In this document: in pieces, positions 45,501-57,900 of the stretch
Layout: every line of letters starts with the position of its first letter
Position numbering within the stretch: position 1 is the stretch's first letter
DNA from: Henricia sp. BOLD:AAB3569
Lineage: Eukaryota > Echinodermata > Asteroidea > Spinulosida > Echinasteridae
Assembly: GCA_037783545.1 (NCBI GenBank)
Contig: JBBELK010000024.1
Span: 1,364,001 to 1,428,000, forward strand
DNA: 64,000 nt
Reading direction: 5' to 3'
Translations under genes and position numbers: made by a program
Notes under the pieces: model-generated
What the model saw: the letters and a program-made list of their open reading frames with translations, nothing else
The model's database searches: none
What the model was told of the DNA's origin: nothing

Positions 45501-48500
45501 CTTTTGTAGAACCATGAAAATGTCGACAACTTTAGACGGCCCCTTAAATGCAATTTGTTGTTATGATATGATTTTAGTCAGTGAAGTTATAAAAATGTCA
45601 ACTTACGACAAGCGGCTGAAGTTTCATCGCTGTTGTCTGTACAGTCATCGTAGGTGTTACAGACTTCGGATATAGAAATGCACCGGCTATTGGCACATCT
45701 AAATTGGTCAGCACCGCATGTAACGTTGGCTGTAAATGACACAAAATAAAGTTAATTTCATGCTAGAAACTATCACATTCTTTGTCTGTAAATAACTTGA
45801 AAATATTAGGACAGGAAAATTACGTGCACAATTTAAGAAGGGCTGCATTTTGCAAAATAGTTTTTATTTAAAAAGACCAATATAATGATCCCGAAAACAT
45901 CAAACGTTAAAGCACATTTAAGTAAACAGAGAATTTTTAATTTTTCCATTACAAATTTTAATCTTTCAGTTACAAGCTTAACAATTCTTCAACACTGTGT
46001 TCAAATTTTGTGGCAAGATAAAATAATTAAAAATGTCCAACGGCAGCCAATAAATTGGGCCACGGCCATAATCTCCGATTTGAATGAATACTTACGACAG
46101 TTGACCTCATCGGAGTAGTCCTGACAATTTTTAAAACCATTACAAGTGAGGTTAGCAGCAATGCAACCACCAGATTCACACTTGAACTGATCTGGTAGGC
46201 AAGTTTGTGGACCACCTACGGATAAAAGAAGAATGGCGCTAATTAGCACTAGCACAGGAAAATGGCAACAACTGTTACAATTTATTAATCTGCAATCTAC
46301 TAAATTAATGTATGGCCTTTGTGCCAAGTCCTCACAACTTTTTGCGATCAAGCAAACGTGATTGTGAATCCACCGTAAATATGATGTCAAAAATATTTGT
46401 TCAACTTTCTGCGAATTTGCGGCATGAAAACTACACTGAATGCGGCATGAAGTATGAAGCAGGCTTTATGGGGCACTTTTGAGATGAATAGACTGTCCTT
46501 TTTCACTGTTTACGTCAAGACTGATGTAGAAAATGATCAAATACATAAATTTGCAGTGAGTAGTTTTGGCAAGAAATCACAAATTCAACAGAAGTAACTG
46601 CAAAGCAGATATCATATGAGAAAATGAGGATACAAATTGAGAAAAAAATAGTCTTTAGTTTAATAGTAATGCATTAAAAAGGTCCGAATACTTAAATCTT
46701 GAAATTTTGATGACAGGTCTCATCTTAAGATGAAGAAAATGTTCATTCTTGAATTGCCGTCTGCAGATGTTATGGGTTTTGAAAACGTCATGGAACTTTT
46801 GAGAGGTCAGAATTAGTTTAAAATAAAAAAGTGCCAAAACATGAAAAAAGAAATGCAGTTTTAAGAGGGCTTACATCCCATTTCATCCGAAGCATCAGTG
46901 CAGTCTGGGCTGCCATCACACACCCATCGATTCCTAATACAGCGCCCTCTACTCAGACATCTAAACTCACTCTCGCTACACGGACGAGGTTCTACAAAAT
47001 TATTCAAAGCAAAACAAAATGTCTGTTATTAATTAATGAATCAATTAATTAATTAACTTTAGAAATATACATGGACTCGTACATTTTTATATTTTAAACC
47101 AACTTTGATTATTCTTTTTTTCTGTCATTGTTTAATTACTAAAGATCTTGGTTGTTTCTATCTAATTTTTGTTTCCTTATTTGTTTAGATTTTATTGGTT
47201 TTCTTTTTATGTTTTCCTTATGTTTTTAATATTTTTAAAAACCAAATTTTTTTATGGGTGTGTACTCATTAACAACAGTGTGGACGAAAAACATCCCATG
47301 GTGCAATGAAAGAAATGCTTACCACAACCCTGGGGCTCATCTGACGAGTCGCCGCAATCATTGTCTAGATCACAGTACCAACGCTGCGGGATGCAACGAT
47401 GGTTGAGACAGCGGAACTCTCCAAGGGGATCACAGGTTACTGACTCTGTTAAGGTCAAAGGTCACAGGGTAAGGGTCAGACATTTTCTAATGAGAGATTT
47501 CCTGACATTAAAACATTTTACAAAACTTTATAATAATAATAATATCACTTAATGCTGCAAAGGGACGACACGCCGACTACCACCGAATTTTCGGCTAAAA
47601 GACATCGATTGTACACCAATATTCTGTTACACAAAGGTTCCAAAAATGGTTCCAGACCTAAGAGAGATGGTTCTAGACCTAATAAAAATGGTTCTCGATT
47701 TGAAAAAGATGGATTTTGACCTTAAAAAATTGATTTTGACTTCCAAAATATTGGGGCTACACCAAATTGTCGACCTAATAGGGCTCTCTACACATTGGAT
47801 AAAATAGAGAAATAACAGCTATTCTTATATAGCGCTTTATAACCGGAGGATCGAAGCGCTGTTGCCATTATTAAACGCTGCCATCAGAATCATCTCGCTT
47901 CGTCTAGACGTTCTGCCGGGACATGGCGCACATCCTATCATCACTTAGATTGTAACATTCCCCTTAACAGCTCTCCAATTATTGCATGGGTCGACGAGGC
48001 AATCGGGACTGAGTGTCTTGCTCAGTGGAGCTTAAACCCACAACCTTCCAGTTGTGAGCCCCGCCTCATACCTACTAGATCAGAAAGAAATTGAAAACCT
48101 CTGGTTTTACTGAACTTTGCAGGCTCTTAGAGCCAATAGACTAATCCGACGATTGAAAACTGCGGTGTATCTCTAAGGTATTTACATGACGTCACAATAG
48201 AAATACATCGCAGTAACAATGGAATAATCACAAGAGGGCAGGCTCACTAAATGTTGCTCGGATTACTCGCAATGTCCCAAAATAATTAATTAACCATTTG
48301 ATTAAAAAAATAAATTTGAAAAAAACAGATGCAAGAGCAATAAAACTAATGTATAAAACACTGAAGTTGTTCTCACCACATCCCTCCTCATCTGAATTGT
48401 CACGACACTCGTCGAACGTGTTGCAGCGGCCGTATTCTGGAATGCATCTGTAGTTTGTCTTACAGCTAATCCAGCCAGCCGGACATTCTCTATTCTCTGC

Positions 48501-51500
48501 AGACAAAAGAAAAAATAATTTTAAGACACTACTTCAAGCCAGGCCTCCCACTGTCTGAATTTTACTACAAATTTATAAAAATTAGCTAAGATTTGTTGAG
48601 ACTACCAAAAGACTGTTGAGACGCACAGTGTCAGGTAATCAAAACAAATCATTCATGATAATGGGAAACATGTTTTACCAGTCTAAAAAATAAACATTCT
48701 TTAAACCAAACGTACGACATTCTCGAAGAGGTTCATCAGACATGTCGCCACAGTCATCGTCCAAATCACACTTCCACCCCAGGGGAATACAAAAACCATT
48801 GGTACACTTGAAAAAGCCCTCCGAACACTCATGGGTCCCTGGTCAAAGCAAAAAAACAATTACATTTAAAGTACAACATTTTCAATTTCTTTGATGATTT
48901 TTATGAGTGAACATATAATGCATGGAGAAAATAAAACGATGCTCTGTTTTATTTTCCACTGGATGAATGGCTTTTTGGGGGAGAGGATACACCTCCACAT
49001 GTACATGTAACAAACATTGCACATGGAATATAGATTTGGTGCATGTGCAGAGCCAATGATTTTAATGCTTGTAAGAACTCTGGATGCAGCAATAGGGCGA
49101 CATTTCGGGAAGCCTTTCCCCGGGGACCACCAAAATTTCCGCAAGAACCACTCAAATTGACACCTTATTTTTTTACCCGAAGCTTCCAAAAATGGTTCCA
49201 GACCTAAGATAATTGGTTTTAGTCCTAATAAAAATGGTTTTTTACCTTTAAAAAAATGGTTTTTGACCTAAAAAAAAATTGTTTTTAATCTCAAAAATAT
49301 TAGGGCGACACCAAAATGTCGCCCTAATAGAGCGTGTCGCCCTAATATAGCTTTTTTACACACAAATTGTCGCCCTATCCTAGCATCCACAGTTTTTTGA
49401 CAAACAATTGCTTCATTTAAAAATCACAGACAATTGCTTTTCTTTGAAAAGCTTTCTGCACACATGTACCTCTGGAAAATGGCACATCTTTAAGAACTTT
49501 AAGCCAAAAACAGGATGCTGAATTTGTAAAAGTTACTAACATAATAAATAAATAGTGGCCAAGCTCGGGACTGTAAACAAAAATGGCCAATATAAACAGG
49601 TGGCCCCTTTATAAAAGTTTAATAAGCATTATAGACTGAATCGAATAGCCGCCATTTCGTGGGGCAGTTTCTTTGTTCCTTGAAGGCATGCATGGTTGCA
49701 CATATTGTGCTTCAATTGTTGTTTAAGTAGTAACAAAAGGTGCCCCACGAAATGGTGGCACCATGGAATTTGGGACCAAAGACAGGTGGCCACTATAAAC
49801 AGGTGGCCTCTGTCTCAAGGTGGCCTTAATAGCAGGTTTCACTGTACTATGAAAAGTTAAATTTATGAATTTAAGGGGGGGAAAAATTTAATAAACAAAC
49901 TAAAATGACTTACTGCACATATCTTCAATTTCATCGGAGCCATCATCACAGTTTGACCTTTGGTCGCAGACCAATCGACGATTGATACAAATTCCATTAG
50001 CACACTTAAACTGCCATGTTCCGCAGGCTGTGGTGTCTGCAACAGGCACAAAATACTCAACACTATGAGTGGAATATTCAACTTTATTATGAATACAAAG
50101 TACACATCTATTTACGAAATTAGCAGCATGTTTGATAATTTGATGACAAATCATATGAACTTACCACATCTTGCATACGAGTCTTCATCACTGTTATCTG
50201 CGCAATCCATGTCACCATCACATAGCCAAAGAAATGAATCCAAACACGATCCATTCCTACACTGGAAATGTCCTGGGGGACACACTCGAGGTGCTGGGTA
50301 ATCATAAAAGCAAAATTCATTTATTTAGTTTAAAAAATTGTTTTGACAACTCCTCCTGCCTAGTATGTACAGTTGAAGTTTATTTTATTTATTTTATTTA
50401 TTTATTTACCACATCCAACAGCGGAGGGACCGCCAATTACAGGAATGAGAGCAAGTGTGGTTGAGTGCCTTGCTCAAGGGCACCTACATTCTAGTACTAG
50501 CACAGAAACTTAAGTTCGACGCACTAGACCGCTCGGCCATAACACCCCACATACATGTACAGCACAACCATCATCACCCAAAATGGTAAATAGGACTACC
50601 CGAACCATTGCAAGGTGTGCAAGCTATGTTTTTAGTACTGCAGGCACGTGAGGAATTCCACAAAATCACGACTTTAGTCGAAACAATTGTACAAACTACG
50701 CCTAAATCGTAGATGTTGGCATCTCTGCTCAAAGGTCATCATTGGTCAAACTGTTTGTGGTCCGTGTTTGACAGACTCATTTATTTTTGTGAAGGGAGAC
50801 ACAAATTTTCTGGGCAGAGGTTGGCTGATAAAAGTAAACATGGGCTATAGAAAGTATGTGGCAGCAAAGATTCCTGTGTCATCCACAGACGAAGGGGGTT
50901 TTAGAAAGGAAAATGCAAATAGGGTTTTGATTGCATACTTACAGCAGCCAAGCTCGTCTCCATTGTCAATACAGTCTCGTATCCCATCACATCTTCGGTA
51001 CCACGGAATGCACTGTGTAAACACAATCAAAATATCAAAACAAGCTCAATTGATTGCTTTCCGTGACGTAAAACATCCGGGATTGTTCCGTGGTCAACAG
51101 TCACACGCGCGCCAACACGCATAAAAAATATTCACCAGCGTATTTTCATTCGAAGATGCCACACACGCGCGTTGCGATACGTTCAAAATATTGAGCATGC
51201 AGTCTGCTTGTAAACACGAAAGTGCTTCTACTTGATCGCGATTTTTAGCCTGAAGAAATACATTTTTATCTTTATCGATACAACAGCCATGGCGCAACGA
51301 CATAAAGCAAGGTTAAGCAATGGAGGTACAGTTGTAGTCAGAAGTTTACATACATGTACACCACTACCATCATCACCCAAAATGGTAAACAGGACTACCC
51401 GAACCATTGCAAGGTGTACAAGCTATGTTTTAAGTACTGTAACCACAACTTTAGTAAAGACTGTTACAAAAATGGTGACAACGCAAGTTTAAGCACACCA

Positions 51501-51903
51501 GTTTTAACACAGTTGTATGTAAACGTCTGACTACAACTTTAAGTGCAACCAATGCCAACTAAAATGGTGGATGGAAGGCGTGACGTCACCGGAAAGCAAT
51601 CAATAAGCTGCAATTACGTCTTTGAAAAAAATACTTCAGTAAAATCAAGTAAAATGTTGACAAGCTGAGGAATAGCTTAGATCATACTATACTTTGATAT
51701 CCTTCTACTTTGGTACCAAATGGAAACTTCTCAGTGAGCTTAAAATAAAATAGACTCACATTTTTATTCATGTGACTTGCAGTGAGTGCTCATCATGTTT
51801 GCATGAGCATGTTACGCAATTCCTAAGTGAAAAGTGATTGCGCTATTTTCACTGAATCGATAAACAAAAACTTTCCATTCTTGTGGCTGTCGGGGGGCGG
51901 GGG

Positions 51904-51935
<32 letters not shown>

Positions 51936-54900
51936 ACATGGTATTTTATGGCTAAATTAGATGGTCTGCTCAAACAAATGGGAACACAATCCAACAACAC
52001 TACACTCGGGAACAGAATCACACACCACTAATCCATCAACGAAACGTTACCCATGTCAAGAACGGACTACCCGAACGCGACTATTGTATGAAAGGGTTAT
52101 TGCATTATGTGGACATAGCCTTACATAGTTCTGTGCCCCGAGGAGAGCCCCAATGAGAGTTTACTGTACACAATATTTCCGGAGCCCCGAGTTCCTACCT
52201 TGTGCTCTCCGCTGCAAGCTACCTGCCCCGTGGGGCATGACGGAATGCATGTATTTTGAGAAGTCAGTATGTGGTTTTCAGCACAGGCACAGGTGTAGGA
52301 AGCACCACCTGCTGCAATCAGGCACAATCCTGCACAGGGATTATTGCTGCAGACATTAGGTACTGTGGAGGGAGAAAAAGAACCACACCACTTGGCATGT
52401 TACGAATCTTAAAGACTTGGGCCTAATTTCAAATAAATTTGCCAAGTACATAATTAATTTGCTTTATATCATGGTTGTATAGTCACGTCCATCACAAGTC
52501 TTTCACAATTCCAGAGCCGATAAAATCACAAGTACGTGACAAGTCCTACCAAGCCCGTCACAAATCCAGTAACGAGAAGCAAATGATGAACCACACAAAA
52601 GAATGCCTTTGTTGGAGTTCATTTGAATAGCTTGTGACTTGAATTATTAACCCAGGGACTTGTGGTGGACTTGTGAAGGCTTGTGGTGGACTTGTGAAGG
52701 CTTGTGAGGACTTGTAAAGGCTTGTGAGGACTTGTAAAGGCTTGTGAGGACTTGTAAAGGCTTGTGAGGACTTGTAAAGGCTTGTGAGGACTTGTAAAGG
52801 CTTGTGAGGACTTGTAAAGGCTTGTGAGGACTTGTAAAGGCTTGTGAGGACTTGTAAAGGCTTGTGAGGACTTGTAAAGGCTTGTGAGGACTTGTAAAGG
52901 CTTGTGAGGACTTGGAAAGGCTTGTGAGGACTTGGAAAGGCTTATGAGAACTTGTGAAGGCTTGTGAGGACTTGTGAAGGCTTGTGAGGACTTGTAGAGG
53001 CTTGTGAGGACTTGTGAGGGCTTGTGAGGACTTGTGAAGGCTTGTGAGGACTTGTGATGGACTCGACTACAACCCTGATTTATATTGCAAAAATGGGTTG
53101 CCAACCAAAATCGTATGCGATGTGTATTCTGCTGTAAATTGGGTGGTGAGTGTACAAAATGACAGTGCTGTTCCACAAGCCTAAATACTCTCGTAGCTAT
53201 GTCTATTCATCTCTCTAGTTCTATAGACCCTATCAAATAGCTGCCATATTGTAGGGTAGTTTTTTGTTTGTTTCTTGATGTACCTTTTGTGCTTACATTG
53301 TCGACCAATTTAAATGACAAAAGTTGCCCTACAATATTGCAGCTATTTGGCACAGTCTTTAAAGTGTCTTGGAAGCCTCCGCACCCAAAATGGGATACGT
53401 CAGGTTTTCCCCAAAGGTCACTGGTACCCATATATAAATGCACCTGGGCGGACATGCAGACAATATTGTATCAAAAAACAGGTAAATATGAGCGAACGTA
53501 CGTGGCGGTTGACGGAGTGGATGCACAACCTGTATGCCAAACGGTCGGTGGACGAGTGTTTTAAGCTCCACTTCATCCCCACTGTACTTGTGAGCTTTGA
53601 AGATTTTTTTGAGGTTCCAGTCGGTGAAGTAGACATAATCCCCAAAGACGGCGATGTCAAAGGGATGGGCTATGGTGTGTCTATCGTCATCATGGAGCAA
53701 TCGGTGGATGTAACGGAAGTCCAGGTCAGAGTAACTAGAGGAAAAATGAAAGGAATTAATTGTTTAGAAAGTTAAGATCAGCAGTGGAATTCATCTGAAA
53801 CCCATATACGACAGCACAACTGATGAACCAAGATTGACCAAAATCATTGGCCTTGGCTGAATACCAAAACAAATACAATAAACTCTTTCACGGTTATCGA
53901 CGTTGTGTGCGTGCGCGGATCGTATACGAATGCATTGCTAGGTCAATGTGCATTAGCTATGATCCACGTACGAACACGGCAACGCATGTTTAAAGTGCCC
54001 CGTAAACAAGATGGCGTTGATAACCGTGAAAGGGTTTATACAGCCAGCAACTTCTTATCTACTTGCTGAAAAAAGTGGTCAGAGAAGCAACATTTTAAGC
54101 CCTGGATTATTTTTCTTTATTTTCACTCTGATAAGAAATTTGAAAATAATTTTAGACCAAGTGACGCAATCTCAAAAGTCCCAAGGCCCATTTACTGACA
54201 GTACTTTATAAACAGAGTAAATAACCTATTAATGGCAGATGACAGGGAGTTATCTGAAGGAGAAGGACCAGTCCGATTTGGCAAGATTCCTGTCAATGAT
54301 CCACATTTGAAGGTTTCAAATTTTTTTTTTTCAATTTTAAACATAGTTGTCCAGGCAATCTCAAAATCGGTAATCCCGAAAATCAGAAATGTTCACAGAT
54401 TTACGCCTAACTTACACAATATAAACATGATGACCGTAGAAATCTTCCCCTGAAATGGTTTTGTCTAAAGTGCTATAGTCTTTGAGAAATGAGTAAAACA
54501 ACTAGTTTTCGTCTCATGAGACGAAAATTCAATTCACCCCAAAACCATTTCACCCAAGTGCCATTTCGCCCTAAACCACTTCGCCCGAGTGCCATTTCGC
54601 CCCAAATTACTTCGTCCAAACACTACATCGCCCAAATACCACTTCGCCCCAAAACCACTTCGTGCACAGGGCCGTGGTTCAGGGCGAAATGGTTCAGGGC
54701 GAAATGGTTTTGGGGCGAAATGGCTGCAAACCCTTTTTTTGACTGTTTTCACAAAAGTTAGACGAAGTACGGAGCTGGTTTTTGTTCAGGTTGGTTTTAA
54801 TCATGCATATCTTCAATCACACAGGGGGATAAAACTATTTGTAACAGTTTACCAATCATGTATACTATCTTTAAGAGGTACTTACGCAACATAGTCCAGA

Positions 54901-57900
54901 TGGGCATCTACCCAGTAGATGGTGCTTGATGGGTAGTCTATGGTCAGACCGTTAGGCCATCCCACCATGTCATTGTGTACTTCTGTCTTGTTGGTGCCGT
55001 CCATCCCAATCCGGCCAATGTATGGCCTTAAGCCCCAGTCAGCCCAGTAGGCATAGCTGTGTCAAGTAATTTAATCAAATTCAAATTGTTTCATTTGTCC
55101 AAGCTTAAACAAAATTAACATTAACTGTGTTTACACTGGTCCCGAGCTCGGGATCAAGATTGATCCCCTGATCACAGCAATTATTTGGATTGTCGTGTCT
55201 TACATTCTGAAGTAGATCTCGTGTTGTGTTGTTGTTAAATCAAACAGCCCACAACGCGCCCCCTTTGTGTACGCAAGATTTCACAAGCTTTCAAAAAAAA
55301 ATGTGCAAATTTTTCCAAGTTACAAGGGGTGACAACATAATTTAACAGCTTGTCATCAACACAAAACGCACAATTCATGCCACTGGATGGCCCAAGCAAT
55401 GGCAGACATACAGGGAAGGAATCCTCACCAGCTCTCTCTTGATTATTTTGATTTTTGATTATTTTTTTTAATTTAAAAATACACAAGTTTGTAGTCACAC
55501 CAACATAACTCACCCGTGTTCTGGATCCAGAGCCAGGCCACGGGGCTGAAACAGACCAGAGCGGACGAGGGCTAGACGATTGGAGCCATCCAGGTCCGAT
55601 ACCTCCAGCGTATCGGTCTCACGGTCATTCCAGTAGAGTTTCCTGGCAGGCAAAGTACAATCTAAGGGTTATGGGACTGAATGTTTGCTGGCAAGGTGGA
55701 ACATCCATTGCAAAAGCACAGGGAAACTTTGGCAACACACAAATGGTGACGTTTTCACTTTAGTATTTTGAGTTGCAAAAAAAATCAATAAATTTGACAG
55801 TATTCGCTGGCAGAGTGCGACTTCTTTGACAATGAAAGACTAGACCGTGTTCGTCAACCGGCAAAGGCCAAAATGAAAAACGAAAAACGTCATAATGATA
55901 TGCATCGACCCCGCTACATCATAGCGAGGAGACAGTCACTATTTTGAAAAGCAAGTTGCATGCTTTCCGCATAGCATAAACCACCAGTTGTAATTTTTCT
56001 GTAAAAGTTTTAAAAGTTTTCGGTGTATTTTCTCAGTGGTTGTTACACTGAATTCATTTTTGATATCAATAAAATGCCAGCTTTCTTGTTGGTAGTAACA
56101 CTTGCAACTCTGTGGAAAATCCGCGGTTCCATGCGTGCATACAAGTCAACGTGTACGTGTTTGCTGCGAGGAGCTAGGTACACGACCAGTCAGTAAAGCA
56201 GCTCTGTGTGTCTCCTCGCTATGACGTCACACACATATAGCTCGAGTTGATTGATGTGACCTTTCGTTTTTAGTTTCAGAAAAAAGACTGAAATTTTCTG
56301 ACTTTCTTTTCCAGCATGAAATTCTGAATAAAATGTTCTTAGTACATAAAGTACTATAAAGAAAGGAATACTGTTGAAAACCATGAAAGTGAAGGGAGAT
56401 TTCCACCCAGCTTTGAGTTAGCCAGCTGATTTCAAGACAATTTAACGTTTTATAAAACTCACTTTGTGACCCAGTCTATAGCGATACCCTCGGTATCGGG
56501 GACTGCATAACGGTGAATGACTTCTAAGTTAGTTCCGTCCATGTCCATGCGATAGATTGTCTTATTGCGAACATCGGAGAAGTACAGCTTCCCGGCCATG
56601 TAGTCAAAGTCCAGGGCCACAACCAGGTCAAATTCCTCAGCAATGCGATCGTAATTGGTCGTGCCAACTTCAGTTCCCAGTTTACGCACATAGTAGCGGT
56701 TGGCAAACACTAGAAATGGTTCTCCTCCTGACAATTTAATCCAGATGGTATTAAAGGAGCGTGTTCAGAAAATGGAGTTCGTTGTAACCAAACAGTCATA
56801 TAAAATACCTCCCCAAAATACTATCCATGAGAAGAAAACAGGAAATTTGCAATCTCCAATTTAGATGTGGAAGCAAAAAGGTTGGTGTAATTACTGCACT
56901 GCCGGATAAATTAGTTTGTAAAACATTGGTGGTTTTTCGACGATATCCTTGAAAATATACACATTAAGAACTTGAAAAAAAAATGCATAGTTCCGAGATT
57001 GCCCAGTTAACCCCGCCCCCTTGGATATTGTTGCTATGTGCTCACAAGCCATCGCAAAAAAATGGCGAGACTACGTACAAAGCAACGGGACTCGGCATGG
57101 AAAGCACAGATTCATTGGAGAAAACCCAAAGGTATTTATGTTTTGAGGTCGACAGTTACCGTAGCACACACTGAGCGAAGGGCTAGTAATGCAGGGATGA
57201 CATATCTTTCATAAAAATGCGCTTTCCTACCTTTGAACAGCGAATCGCCCGACATTGAAACCAAAATTCACCCGGTCACTGGCGCATACAACATACAAAC
57301 TGTATGGGCAGAACATCGCGGATTGTTTGTGATGATTGCATCACTTTGACCTTTGTGGGCGCCGTCTGCTAGCTCTGTTGTGATTGGTCGCGGGTTCGGC
57401 TTGATTGACAGGTCGGAACTATGCATTGATATGGTATCAAAATCTCAACACCCATGGGAAAAATGGGCGAGTCAAAAATGTGATCTGGTACGTCATGCTC
57501 CTTTATCCCATCAGAGATAACACATTTGTGCATATGCAGCTGCACGCCAAGAGTCCTACCATGAAAATGGGATGTCACTGGTTACCATTAATGGGAAAAT
57601 CTTCCTTTCTGTACAAAAGATCATAAATACTGGTGCCTCAATCAAAGGCTGTATACTTGAAAATTGAAAACATTGAAATGTTGAGTACAGTGTGTCAATC
57701 AGGGTTGTAGTCAAGTCCATCACAAGTCCTTACAAGCCTTCACAAGTCAAGTCGCAAGCTATTTAAATGAACTCCGACAAAGGCATTCTGTTGTGCGTGT
57801 TCATCCTTTGCTTCTTGTTACTGGACTTGTGACGAAATTGTGCGGGACTTGTCACAGACTTGTGATTTTATCGGCTCTGGACTTGTGATAGACTTGTGAT

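Larger units (their letters stand above)
52424..53146. mobile_element. foldback copy split by the expanded MITE
   Basis: Remnants of the ggccaatttcataaagc family flank the element 52472-53077. Confidence 0.55.

Noticed and set aside
52659-53055. Possible CRISPR-like array
   Set aside because: Units are contiguous without unique spacers and the DNA is animal nuclear.
52619-53176. 185-residue frame with Ser/Pro/Lys repeats
   Set aside because: It is the 20-bp minisatellite read on the minus strand; a 20-bp unit cycles through all three frames.
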